Positions 15,694-24,076 of a stretch of DNA of 37,881 nt are shown piece after piece. The stretch is from Flavobacteriales bacterium. Its GTDB lineage: Bacteria; Bacteroidota; Bacteroidia; Flavobacteriales; Flavobacteriaceae. The stretch covers positions 1-37,881 of the forward strand of contig JAAESS010000342.1 in assembly GCA_024229195.1 (NCBI GenBank), read 5' to 3'. A program made the translations under genes and the position numbers. Below the pieces are notes generated by a model that saw only the letters and a list, made by a program, of their open reading frames with translations, searched no databases and was not told where the DNA came from. Positions within the stretch are counted from its first letter, which is position 1, and every line of letters begins with the position of its first letter.

Positions 15694-18069
15694 ATGTCAA
15701 AAGATAACTGCTACCACTGCGGTCTTGATTGTAATACGGATAGAATTGAATTTGATGAAAAATCATTTTGCTGTAACGGTTGTAGGACTGTTTATGAAAT
15801 TCTTAATGTACACGAGTTGACCGGTTATTATGATTTAGAATCCGCTCCAGGAACGGTTCCGAATGATATTAAAGGGAAATTTGACTATCTGAATAATCAG
15901 GATATTGCATCAAAACTGATTGAATTTGATGACCTGGAAACGGCTGTTGCAAATTTCTATGTTCCTACCATCCACTGTAGCTCATGTATTTGGGTACTCG
16001 AAAATTTACATAAGCTAAACAGCGGAGTTAAAATTGCTCTTGTAAATTTTCCCAAGAAAGAAGTACGAATTACATTTCGTAAAAGTGAGATTTCTCTCCA
16101 GCAAGTGGTTGAATTAATTGCCTCTATCGGCTATGAACCTTATATAAGCCTCGACAATGCAGATATTCACGAAAAAAAGATCGATCGAAAGCTGATTTAT
16201 CAAGTTGCTGTTGCCGGATTTGCCTTCGGTAATATTATGATGTTGTCATTTCCTGAATATTTCCAGATGGATGAGTACTGGCTAAACAGATTTAAACCTT
16301 TTTTCAGAGGATTAATGTTTTTATTGGCCCTACCTGCTTTGCTATATTCCGGAAGAGACTATTTGACATCCGCCTATAAAGGGCTGAAGCATGGCATCTT
16401 AAATATCGATGTTCCGATATCATTGGGTATTCTGGTATTATTTTTAAGAAGTACTTATGAGATCATAAGTAACGCAGGGCAAGGCTATTTTGATAGTATG
16501 ACCGGACTGATTTTCTTTTTACTTCTCGGTAAAGTTTTTCAACAAAAAACATATGGTTTTTTATCTTTTGAAAGAGATTATAAGTCCTATTTTCCAATAG
16601 CAGTAACCCGAATTATAGCTGATCAAAAAGAAGAAAATATTAGTGTTCATGAAATCGAACAGGGCAACCGTTTACTGATCAGAAATGAAGAGATCATTCC
16701 GGTTGACTGCATACTGATCAATGGGGACGCCATGATAGACTATAGCTTTGTTACCGGAGAATCAATTCCTGTTTCAAAAAAATCAGGAGATAAACTTTTT
16801 GCAGGCGGAAAACAAACAAGCGGAGCTATTGAAATTGAAGCCATACAATCTGTAAAGTCAAGTTACCTGACTCAATTATGGAGTAAAGATGTTTTCAAAA
16901 AAACCGATTCTAAGGATATCAAATCATTGACCGATTCTATTTCTAAACAGTTTACCATTGTTATTTTATCAATTGCACTTATATCTGGTGTCTATTGGTA
17001 TTTTATAGATAAAAGTGCAGCCTTTCAGGTTGTTTCAGCCATTCTGATCATCGCCTGCCCTTGTGCCCTAGCCTTATCTGCTCCCTTTGCCCTTGGAAAT
17101 ATGATCAGGATCTTTGGCAAGGAAAAGTTTTATTTAAAAAACACCAGCGTGATCGAGGCGATGTCAAAAATAGATAGTCTGGTCTTTGACAAAACAGGTA
17201 CAATCACCTCTAACAGAAAAGCGGAGATTAGCTTTCAGGGAGAAAAACTTGAAGAAAAAGAATTGAGTATGATCAAAACCCTCCTTCGTTCATCGAACCA
17301 TCCTTTGAGCAGAATGCTATACCATCACATCAAGCAGAAAGAACAGGGAAAACTAAGCAATTTCAAAGAGATTACATCTCAAGGAATTCAAGGCGATATT
17401 GATGGTTTAAGCATTGTTCTGGGAGCAGCTTCATTGGTTGGTATTGTTGAAAAAAAGAGTCTAGATACCGTGATTCACGTAAGGATTGACAAAGAGATAA
17501 AAGGAAAGTTCATTTTTAAAAATGCATATAGAAAAGGTTTAACAAATACCATTCACTCTCTGGAACAATCGTATCGAGTTTCTGTGCTGTCGGGTGATAA
17601 TGAAGGAGAAAAAGTGAGTTTACAATCACAATTTCCAAATATGGATGAATTGCTTTTCAATCAGAAACCTGAGGACAAACTTGATTATATCCAATCAAAT
17701 CAGGAAAATGGAAATAAAATCATGATGCTTGGGGATGGTCTTAATGATGCAGGCGCACTTGCGCAAAGCAATGTCGGTGTTGCAGTATCAGAAGACATTA
17801 ATGTTTTTTCTCCAGCATGTGATGCCATACTTGATGCCCACAGTTTTGAACTGCTTCCTGATTTTTTAAAATTGACGCATAAGACGATGGGCGTCATTAA
17901 AGTGAGTTTTGTGATCTCTTTTTTATACAATATCATTGGTCTTCTATTTGCCGTTAGTGGCAACCTCTCTCCTATTATAGCTGCCATACTAATGCCAATA
18001 AGTTCAATATCAGTAGTTTTATTTGCCACAATAAGTACTAACATTTTAGCAAAAAAAATACTACAATAG
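15694..18069 (+). CDS. ccoI: Copper-transporting P-type ATPase for cbb3 oxidase assembly
   Basis: A CcoI/FixI (CopA2-like) P1B ATPase that exports copper across the inner membrane for insertion into the CuB site of cbb3 oxidase. The N-terminus has a Cys cluster (CYHCGLDC ... CCNGC) and a heavy-metal-associated domain with IHCSSC near residues 97-102. The translocation motif CPC is at 455-457, the phosphorylated aspartate is D499 in DKTGT, and GDGLNDAGAL lies near 680-689. About eight membrane helices are visible. At 791 aa the length is normal. It is the first gene of the cbb3 unit and faces the divergent Crp/Fnr regulator. Confidence 0.95.
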   Translation: MSKDNCYHCGLDCNTDRIEFDEKSFCCNGCRTVYEILNVHELTGYYDLESAPGTVPNDIKGKFDYLNNQDIASKLIEFDDLETAVANFYVPTIHCSSCIWVLENLHKLNSGVKIALVNFPKKEVRITFRKSEISLQQVVELIASIGYEPYISLDNADIHEKKIDRKLIYQVAVAGFAFGNIMMLSFPEYFQMDEYWLNRFKPFFRGLMFLLALPALLYSGRDYLTSAYKGLKHGILNIDVPISLGILVLFLRSTYEIISNAGQGYFDSMTGLIFFLLLGKVFQQKTYGFLSFERDYKSYFPIAVTRIIADQKEENISVHEIEQGNRLLIRNEEIIPVDCILINGDAMIDYSFVTGESIPVSKKSGDKLFAGGKQTSGAIEIEAIQSVKSSYLTQLWSKDVFKKTDSKDIKSLTDSISKQFTIVILSIALISGVYWYFIDKSAAFQVVSAILIIACPCALALSAPFALGNMIRIFGKEKFYLKNTSVIEAMSKIDSLVFDKTGTITSNRKAEISFQGEKLEEKELSMIKTLLRSSNHPLSRMLYHHIKQKEQGKLSNFKEITSQGIQGDIDGLSIVLGAASLVGIVEKKSLDTVIHVRIDKEIKGKFIFKNAYRKGLTNTIHSLEQSYRVSVLSGDNEGEKVSLQSQFPNMDELLFNQKPEDKLDYIQSNQENGNKIMMLGDGLNDAGALAQSNVGVAVSEDINVFSPACDAILDAHSFELLPDFLKLTHKTMGVIKVSFVISFLYNIIGLLFAVSGNLSPIIAAILMPISSISVVLFATISTNILAKKILQ

Positions 18070-18098
18070 CCCTAATTGTTACACGAAGTTATTTTTCA

Positions 18099-18120
18099 AA
18101 ACATGACATTTATCATGTTT
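18099..18120. promoter_or_regulatory. Candidate Crp/Fnr operator upstream of ccoS
   Basis: AAACATGA-CATTTA-TCATGTTT is a perfect 8-bp inverted repeat with a 6-base spacer, containing the TGA-N6-TCA core common to CRP and FNR sites. It lies between the ccoI stop and the ccoS ATG, without a T tract, so it is not a terminator. A near-consensus -7 element (TTAATTTG, 18139-18146) downstream would put the operator centre about 42 bases before the start, the position used by class II activators. Confidence 0.6.
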
Positions 18121-18167
18121 CTGTTTTATCAATTTTTGTTAATTTGTGTAAACTAAAAAAATCAGTA

Positions 18168-18362
18168 ATGAATATCATATTCATGCTTATCATTGCAAGT
18201 CTGTTTATTGCAATCATATTTTTTGTGCTTTTCGTTAAATCGGTCAAGACCGGTCAGTATGATGATGTATACACTCCGTCTGTCAGAATGCTGTTTGATG
18301 ACGAATTGGTCGACAGCACGTTATCCAAAAAAAAAATAATCAAAAATCAACCAACCAAATAA
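18168..18362 (+). CDS. ccoS: cbb3 oxidase assembly protein CcoS
   Basis: A 64-aa protein with a single N-terminal membrane helix (MNIIFMLIIASLFIAIIFFVLFVKSVKTGQYDD) and a short charged cytoplasmic tail. CcoS is required to obtain oxidase containing heme b and copper. The motif F-x-KSVKTGQYDDVYTP with SVRMLFDDE is characteristic of the family. I start at the ATG; the track begins at a TTG eight codons upstream whose extra residues (MCKLKKSV) are not expected. It lies between ccoI and the ccoNO fusion, just downstream of the candidate operator. Confidence 0.93.
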   Translation: MNIIFMLIIASLFIAIIFFVLFVKSVKTGQYDDVYTPSVRMLFDDELVDSTLSKKKIIKNQPTK

Positions 18363-18379
18363 TTAACTAAATTTTTCAG

Positions 18380-20524
18380 ATGGAAAAAGAACAATTTTAT
18401 TACGATAACAAAATAGTAAAAATGTTCCTTATTGCTACCATCCTTTGGGGTGTAGTAGGTATGCTGGTAGGGCTAATTGTGGCACTGCTTTTCATTTTCC
18501 CGAATCTACTTGAGGGTATTTCATGGTTAAGCTTTGGGCGTTTAAGACCATTGCATACCAATGCTGTGATATTTGCATTCGTTGGAAATAGCATTTTTAT
18601 GGGAATTTACTACTCAATGCAACGCTTGTTAAAAACAAGAATGTTTAGTGACACCCTGAGTAAAATACATTTTTGGGGATGGCAATTAATAATTGTTTCA
18701 GCAGCCCTGACACTTCCTTTAGGTATTACCAGCTCTAAGGAATACGCAGAACTGGAATGGCCAATAGACATTGCCATTACCTTGATTTGGATTGTGATGG
18801 GAATCAATATTATCGGTACGATTCTGAAAAGAAGACAACGCCATATTTATGTGGCAATCTGGTTTTATTTAGCCACTTTGATCACGGTTGCAGTACTGCA
18901 TATCTTTAACAATCTCGAATTACCTGTATCAGCGTTTAAGAGTTATTCAATATACGCTGGTGTACAAGATGCTCTGGTTCAATGGTGGTATGGTCATAAT
19001 GCTGTTGCCTTTTTTCTAACAACACCTGTTTTAGGGCTCATGTATTATTTCGTACCAAAAGTTGCCAACAGACCTGTCTATTCCTACAGACTATCTATAA
19101 TTCATTTCTGGTCTTTGATTTTTATTTATATCTGGGCTGGACCTCACCATTTATTGTATACAGCTTTACCAGAATGGGCTCAAAATCTTGGAACCGTATT
19201 TTCAGTGATGCTTATTTTCCCTTCTTGGGGAGGTATGATCAATGGATTATTAACGCTAAGAGGTGCCTGGGATAAAGTCAGAGAAGATCCTATTCTCAAG
19301 TTTTTTGTTGTAGCGATTACGGGTTATGGTATGTCTACCTTTGAAGGGCCTATGTTGTCCTTTAAAACACTGAATGCAATCGGACATTATACTGACTGGA
19401 TCATAGGTCACGTTCATATCGGTGCACTTGCATGGAATGGATTTATGGCTGCAGGTATTATCTATTGGCTGGCAGCTAAACTTTGGAAAACCGAGCTATT
19501 CTCAAAAAAATTAGCAAATATCCATTTTTGGTTAGGTACCCTTGGAATATTATTCTATGCGCTTCCTCTTTATGTAGCAGGTTTTACACAGGCTGCCATG
19601 TGGAAACAATTTAATCCTGACGGAACTTTACTATATGGCAACTTCCTTGAAACTGTTACTCAAATTATGCCGATGTATATGATGAGAGCCTTTGGAGGAA
19701 CTTTGTACCTCGCCGGTTTCATTATATTGGCCTACAACATCATTAGAACGGCTCAAGCCGGATCTGCTGTTGAAGATGAATTAGCTGAAGCAGCACCTCT
19801 TAAGAAAATTTCATCTGCCAGAATTGCCGGAGAAGGTTTTCATTCCTGGTTAGAACGAAGAACCATTTTATTCTCGTTCCTTGTTGTGATAGCTATAGTT
19901 ATTGGAGGTGCAGTAGAGATTATTCCTTTATTAACTGTTGATTCAAACATTCCTAAAATTACTTCGGTAAAACCTTATACACCTCTTGAATTGGAAGGAA
20001 GAGATATTTATATCAGGGAAGGATGTAACAACTGTCACTCACAGATGATCAGACCTTTCAGATCAGAGGTTGAACGTTACGGAGAATATTCAAAAGCAGG
20101 AGAATTTGTTTATGATTTTCCATTCTTGTGGGGATCTAAAAGAACTGGTCCTGATGTGCATCGTATAGGTGGTAAATACAATGATAATTGGCACTTTAAT
20201 CATATGCTTGATCCAAGATCAACTTCTCCAGGATCAATTATGCCTCAGTATCCGTGGTTGATCACAGATGATTTGGATATATCAAAAACAATAGATAAGG
20301 TAAATGCAATGGTGACTCTGGGTGTTCCTTATACTCAGTTCGAACTTGATAAAGCCTTGTATTTATTGAAAAATCAGGCAAAAGAAATTGAAAATAATTT
20401 GAGACAGGATCCTGAATTTGTGAAAAATTATGGTGATGCTCAGATTGAAAATAAGGAAATTGTGGCCATGATTGCTTATTTACAGCGATTAGGAACGGAT
20501 ATTAAAGCTGAAACAGCAGAATAA
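18380..20524 (+). CDS. ccoNO: cbb3 cytochrome c oxidase, fused subunits I and II (CcoN-CcoO)
   Basis: The catalytic core of a high-affinity, microaerobic terminal oxidase. Residues 1 to about 470 are CcoN, a multi-helix subunit with heme and CuB histidines in RPLHTNAVIF, WWYGHNAVAFFLT, AGPHHLLY and GHVHIGALAWNGF. After a linker (AEAAPLKKISSARIAGEGFHSWLERR), residues about 490-714 are CcoO: one membrane helix, then a periplasmic monoheme cytochrome c domain with CNNCH at 549-553 and the CcoO signature SQMIRPFRSEVERYGEYSKAGE. The two are separate genes in Proteobacteria; here one ORF runs through without a frameshift, as is usual in Bacteroidota. Confidence 0.97.
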   Translation: MEKEQFYYDNKIVKMFLIATILWGVVGMLVGLIVALLFIFPNLLEGISWLSFGRLRPLHTNAVIFAFVGNSIFMGIYYSMQRLLKTRMFSDTLSKIHFWGWQLIIVSAALTLPLGITSSKEYAELEWPIDIAITLIWIVMGINIIGTILKRRQRHIYVAIWFYLATLITVAVLHIFNNLELPVSAFKSYSIYAGVQDALVQWWYGHNAVAFFLTTPVLGLMYYFVPKVANRPVYSYRLSIIHFWSLIFIYIWAGPHHLLYTALPEWAQNLGTVFSVMLIFPSWGGMINGLLTLRGAWDKVREDPILKFFVVAITGYGMSTFEGPMLSFKTLNAIGHYTDWIIGHVHIGALAWNGFMAAGIIYWLAAKLWKTELFSKKLANIHFWLGTLGILFYALPLYVAGFTQAAMWKQFNPDGTLLYGNFLETVTQIMPMYMMRAFGGTLYLAGFIILAYNIIRTAQAGSAVEDELAEAAPLKKISSARIAGEGFHSWLERRTILFSFLVVIAIVIGGAVEIIPLLTVDSNIPKITSVKPYTPLELEGRDIYIREGCNNCHSQMIRPFRSEVERYGEYSKAGEFVYDFPFLWGSKRTGPDVHRIGGKYNDNWHFNHMLDPRSTSPGSIMPQYPWLITDDLDISKTIDKVNAMVTLGVPYTQFELDKALYLLKNQAKEIENNLRQDPEFVKNYGDAQIENKEIVAMIAYLQRLGTDIKAETAE

Positions 20525-20535
20525 AAGATATTGAT

Positions 20536-20727
20536 ATGTTAAAATACATAAAACATCATTTAGATACTATTTCGGGAGTTGAAATATATCCAATCATATC
20601 GCTGCTACTCTTTTTTATAGTCTTTGCAACAATGCTGATCATTGTTCTGAAGATGCCAAAAAAGAATATTGAGAAACTAAGCAATTTACCATTGGATAAC
20701 GATCTAAAAAATACACACCATGAGTGA
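20536..20727 (+). CDS. ccoQ: cbb3 oxidase subunit CcoQ-like
   Basis: A 63-aa protein with one membrane helix (IYPIISLLLFFIVFATMLIIVLKMPKK) between ccoNO and ccoP. The size, topology and position define it as the CcoQ/FixQ slot, a small subunit that stabilises the oxidase in other bacteria. Sequence similarity beyond the helix is weak. It ends inside ccoP: the last eight bases overlap the ccoP start, so the two are translationally coupled. Confidence 0.85.
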   Translation: MLKYIKHHLDTISGVEIYPIISLLLFFIVFATMLIIVLKMPKKNIEKLSNLPLDNDLKNTHHE

Positions 20728-21358
20728 TCAAAAAAAAATAAGTGGTTGGAAAAAATTCATTCACTCACTTACCAAGGCACACGAACTTGGTAAGGAGGAA
20801 GAAATCATGACTGATCACGATTATGACGGAATTAAAGAATTAGACAACGTACTTCCGCCTTGGTGGAAATATGGTTTCTACATCACCATTGCAATTGGTA
20901 TATTTTACTATATCCAAGTCTTCACCAACTCAGAAGAGTACAGTCAGGAAAAGGAATATGCGGCAGAAGTTGAAAAAGGAAAACAAGAAGTTGAGGCCTA
21001 TAAAGCTGCTAATCCTGATTTATTCAAACTTGACGTAACCCTATTGACAGATGACACAAGTCTTGCAGCCGGTAAAAAGAGTTTTGACGCCTATTGTGTT
21101 GCATGTCATATGGCAGATGGAGGAGGTGGAATTGGACCAAACCTAACAGATGATCAATGGATCCTAGGTGGTGGTATGGAAAATATTCTTAAAACCCTTA
21201 ATGAAGGTGGTAGAGCCGGTAAGGGTATGATTTCTTGGAAAAATACATTTAATAATGATGAACTTCAGCAACTTGCCAGCTATGTGATTACATTGAATGG
21301 CACAACACCTGCCAATCCTAAGGCAGCTGAAGGAGATATCATTTGGAGCAAACAGTAG
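20720..21358 (+). CDS. ccoP: cbb3 oxidase subunit III (CcoP), monoheme form
   Basis: The membrane-anchored cytochrome c subunit that feeds electrons to CcoO/CcoN. Residues about 46-67 (PWWKYGFYITIAIGIFYYIQVF) form the membrane anchor, preceded by the CcoP-like KELDNVLPPWW. Only one heme motif, CVACH at 126-130 with the following GGIGPNLTDDQWILGG, is found, whereas proteobacterial CcoP is about 300 aa and diheme. The 212-aa length matches a single cytochrome domain. The TGA stop of ccoQ overlaps its start. Confidence 0.95.
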   Translation: MSDQKKISGWKKFIHSLTKAHELGKEEEIMTDHDYDGIKELDNVLPPWWKYGFYITIAIGIFYYIQVFTNSEEYSQEKEYAAEVEKGKQEVEAYKAANPDLFKLDVTLLTDDTSLAAGKKSFDAYCVACHMADGGGGIGPNLTDDQWILGGGMENILKTLNEGGRAGKGMISWKNTFNNDELQQLASYVITLNGTTPANPKAAEGDIIWSKQ

Positions 21359-21419
21359 TTTCGTTTTTAGTTCTCGCTTAAGCGGACTGCTGTGTTTTTG
21401 ATTTTTTTAGTTAGTAGTA

Positions 21420-21461
21420 GAAAAGGCTGCGCTTGTCCTGAACAGACATTGTAGCCTTTTC
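21420..21461 (+). other. Hairpin-forming intergenic element between ccoP and ccoG
   Basis: GAAAAGGCT (21420-21428) pairs with AGCCTTTTC (21453-21461), and one further G-T and one G-C pair extend the stem. The loop holds a smaller TGTC/GACA pair. There is no T run after the stem, so it is not a classical terminator. It could be a processing or stability element separating the structural subunits from the assembly genes. A 10-bp palindrome CGCTTAAGCG lies just upstream at 21375-21384. Confidence 0.4.
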
Positions 21462-21482
21462 AAATACCCCCGGAACAGGATT

Positions 21483-22883
21483 ATGCAAGAACAAGAAAAT
21501 TTTAGAGACAGTATTGCGACTATTGATCAGGAAGGTAAGCGAAATTTTATCCACCCTCAAAAACCAAAAGGTCAGTACACCAATTATCGAACTTATGTTA
21601 GCTGGTTCTTACTAGCCATCTTATTTGCCTCTCCTTTTATCAAAATAAACGGAAATCAATTTTTACTGTTTAATATCATTGATCGTAAGTTCAATATTTT
21701 TGGGCAACCATTTTGGCCCCAAGATTTTTATTTACTGGTCATGTCTTTGTTGGTATCAGTTGTTTTTATCATACTCTTCACGGTGATTTTTGGCCGTATC
21801 TTTTGTGGATGGATGTGTCCGCAAACGATTTTTATGGAAATGATATTTCGTAAAATCGAATTCTGGATCGAAGGAGATCGCAACAAGCAGATAAAACTCG
21901 ACAAACAAGAATGGAATGCTGAAAAAATAAGAAAAAAAACAATAAAGTGGTTCTTATTTGCCATTGTCTCATTTTTTATCGCTAACGCATTTTTAGCTTA
22001 TTTTATTGGAGGAGACACCCTTATTCAACATATCAAAGATGGTCCGATTGCCCATGTTGACACCTTTGTTAAACTTTTGGTATTTACGTCTGTTTTTTAT
22101 TTTGTTTTCGCCTGGTTCAGAGAGCAGGTATGTATTATTGCTTGTCCTTATGGCCGATTACAAAGCGTTTTACTGGACAATAAATCAATCGTTGTGGCCT
22201 ATGACCACAAACGAGGAGAAAACAGACAAAAACTTCGAAAGAATGAAGATCGAAAGGAAAAAGAGTTCGGAGATTGTATCGATTGTAAACAATGTGTACT
22301 GGTGTGTCCGACTGGAATAGATATCAGAAATGGGACCCAATTAGAATGTGTTAACTGCACAGCATGTATAGATGCCTGTGATTCGATGATGGATCGTGTC
22401 GGTTTTGACAGAGGTCTCATAAGATATGCCTCTGAAAATAATATTGAAAAAGGTGAAAAATTCACTTATAATACACGGATCATAAGTTATATCGTCGTTT
22501 TGACCCTGCTCTTCTCCTTTTTCGTAACTTTATTGTTTCTTCGGAATGACGTGCAAGCCAACTTATTGCACCTGCCAGGGCAATTATATACAACTGAAGG
22601 TGAAGAAGTTAGTAACGTTTATACGTTTAAACTCATCAATAAGACCAATGATACTTTTGAGGATATTAAAATTCGCTTAATGTCACATGAAGGAAAAATT
22701 GAAGTAGTCGGAGGACAGATAAATATTCCAAAAGGAGGTCTATATGAAGGTACATTGTTTATCAAAATCAATAAAGAGAACCTGTCAGACTCCAAGGAAA
22801 AAGTTAATATCGGAATTTATGCAGATGAAGCGTTGATTGAAGAAACACACACCAATTTCTCTTCTCCACTGCAAATTAAATAA
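21483..22883 (+). CDS. ccoG: cbb3 oxidase accessory protein CcoG (4Fe-4S)
   Basis: A membrane iron-sulfur protein; CcoG/RdxA reduces copper for cbb3 assembly in other bacteria. The 466 residues have several membrane helices, the paired motifs CGWMCPQT and CIIACPYGRLQS of the FixG/NapH family, and a soluble double cluster CIDCKQCVLVCP ... CVNCTACIDACD. A C-terminal immunoglobulin-like domain follows (about residues 370-466, after a last helix near 330-352), as in FixG. It begins 124 bases after ccoP and is followed by ccoH. Confidence 0.95.
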   Translation: MQEQENFRDSIATIDQEGKRNFIHPQKPKGQYTNYRTYVSWFLLAILFASPFIKINGNQFLLFNIIDRKFNIFGQPFWPQDFYLLVMSLLVSVVFIILFTVIFGRIFCGWMCPQTIFMEMIFRKIEFWIEGDRNKQIKLDKQEWNAEKIRKKTIKWFLFAIVSFFIANAFLAYFIGGDTLIQHIKDGPIAHVDTFVKLLVFTSVFYFVFAWFREQVCIIACPYGRLQSVLLDNKSIVVAYDHKRGENRQKLRKNEDRKEKEFGDCIDCKQCVLVCPTGIDIRNGTQLECVNCTACIDACDSMMDRVGFDRGLIRYASENNIEKGEKFTYNTRIISYIVVLTLLFSFFVTLLFLRNDVQANLLHLPGQLYTTEGEEVSNVYTFKLINKTNDTFEDIKIRLMSHEGKIEVVGGQINIPKGGLYEGTLFIKINKENLSDSKEKVNIGIYADEALIEETHTNFSSPLQIK

Positions 22884-22898
22884 ACAACAAATAAGTAT

Positions 22899-23351
22899 AT
22901 GAAGTTACGATTCAATTGGGGTACGGGAATAGTTATAGCGATGCTCGCTTTTATGATTTTTATTCTATCCTTCGTCTATAAATCGATAGCAATGGATGAA
23001 TACCAGCATGAATTGGTATCAGAAGATTATTACAAGGATGAACTTCATTATCAAGAAGAAATCGATAAAATGAACAACTCCAGTTCCTTATCCAAAAATA
23101 TTGAACTGGTTAATTCAAAAGAGGGAATTTTAGTTACTTTTCCTGAGGATATTGATCAAGAATCGATTGTAGGTTCCATTTATTTTCAGAGGCTTTCAAA
23201 TGAAAAACTTGATTTTACTGAACAGATCAAACTTACTGACCATCATCAATTGATCCCTGTTGAAAAACTGGTTTCAGGAAAATGGATCATTAAAATAGAT
23301 TGGGAATCCGAACAGAGGGAATATCTTTTTAAAGAAACCTGGTTCTATTAA
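22899..23351 (+). CDS. ccoH: FixH-family protein
   Basis: A 150-aa protein with one N-terminal membrane helix (WGTGIVIAMLAFMIFILSFVYKSIA) and a beta-rich extracytoplasmic domain, the architecture of CcoH/FixH, which associates with cbb3 assembly intermediates. The conserved SEDYYKDELHYQEEIDK follows the helix. It lies 15 bases after ccoG and overlaps the start region proposed for the next gene. Confidence 0.92.
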   Translation: MKLRFNWGTGIVIAMLAFMIFILSFVYKSIAMDEYQHELVSEDYYKDELHYQEEIDKMNNSSSLSKNIELVNSKEGILVTFPEDIDQESIVGSIYFQRLSNEKLDFTEQIKLTDHHQLIPVEKLVSGKWIIKIDWESEQREYLFKETWFY

Positions 23352-24073
23352 TTGTTAAGATTATTTTATATACTGCACTCATATTAGGATTATTAGGAAG
23401 CTTTCACTGTATTGGCATGTGTGGGCCCATAGCCTTTGTTTTACCGGTAAACAAAAGCAATAAGCTTCAGACTTTTATTGGAACAGGTCTTTACCATATA
23501 GGCAGACTTTTAAGTTATAGCATCATTGGATTGTTATTCGGGCTTCTCGGACGAGGACTTTATCTGGCTGGTTTTCAACAACGTTTATCTATTCTGATTG
23601 GAGTAATCATGATTTTAATGGTCCTGATCCCAACCAAATTTTTGAGTCGATTTCAAGTGACAAGACCACTTTACCAACTTATTGGAAAAGTAAAATATAA
23701 ATTGGGTTTATACCTTAATAAAAGCTCTAATAAAGCCCTTTTCTCGATAGGTTTTTTTAATGGATTTCTGCCATGTGGATTGGTCTACATGGCATTACTG
23801 GGAGCTATTTCTACCGGTGACCTCATTGACGGTGCTGCTTATATGGCGGTCTTCGGGCTTGGTACAATACCTTTAATGACAGGCGCTGTATTCTTAGGTA
23901 ATTTTTTAAAAGTTTCTGTCAGGAATAAAATTCAAAAAGCAATTCCTATCTTTGTCGTTATCATAGGACTCTTATTTATTTTAAGAGGCTTGGGGCTTGG
24001 AATTCCTTATGTTTCTCCAACCGACACCCAGCTGCTCATTTCCAATGATCCAAATGCATGCGTAACAGAATGA
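23351..24073 (+). CDS. SafE/TauE-like membrane protein (cbb3-associated), non-standard start codon
   Basis: A six-helix membrane protein of the sulfite-exporter TauE/SafE-like group that commonly sits in cbb3 clusters, probably handling a metal or reductant for assembly. The hallmark HCIGMCGP is split by the track's start: the first ATG (23417) is the Met inside it. Reading upstream in frame gives the missing first helix, VKIILYTALILGLLGSFHC, back to an ATT at 23351 that overlaps the ccoH stop (TAATT). A CTG at 23339 is the other candidate; an in-frame TAA at 23330-23332 ends the frame and no ATG, GTG or TTG is available. A second conserved motif, FFNGFLPCGLVYMAL, is intact. The start is uncertain. 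Confidence 0.8.
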   Translation: MVKIILYTALILGLLGSFHCIGMCGPIAFVLPVNKSNKLQTFIGTGLYHIGRLLSYSIIGLLFGLLGRGLYLAGFQQRLSILIGVIMILMVLIPTKFLSRFQVTRPLYQLIGKVKYKLGLYLNKSSNKALFSIGFFNGFLPCGLVYMALLGAISTGDLIDGAAYMAVFGLGTIPLMTGAVFLGNFLKVSVRNKIQKAIPIFVVIIGLLFILRGLGLGIPYVSPTDTQLLISNDPNACVTE

Positions 24074-24076
24074 TTT

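Noticed and set aside
17700-18044. 114-aa minus-strand ORF opposite ccoI
   Set aside because: Covers the conserved GDGLNDAGAL region of the P-type ATPase in antisense; no independent evidence of coding.
22006-22320. 104-aa plus-strand ORF in another frame of ccoG
   Set aside because: The ccoG frame carries all cluster motifs through this region; the alternative frame is low-quality and unrecognisable.
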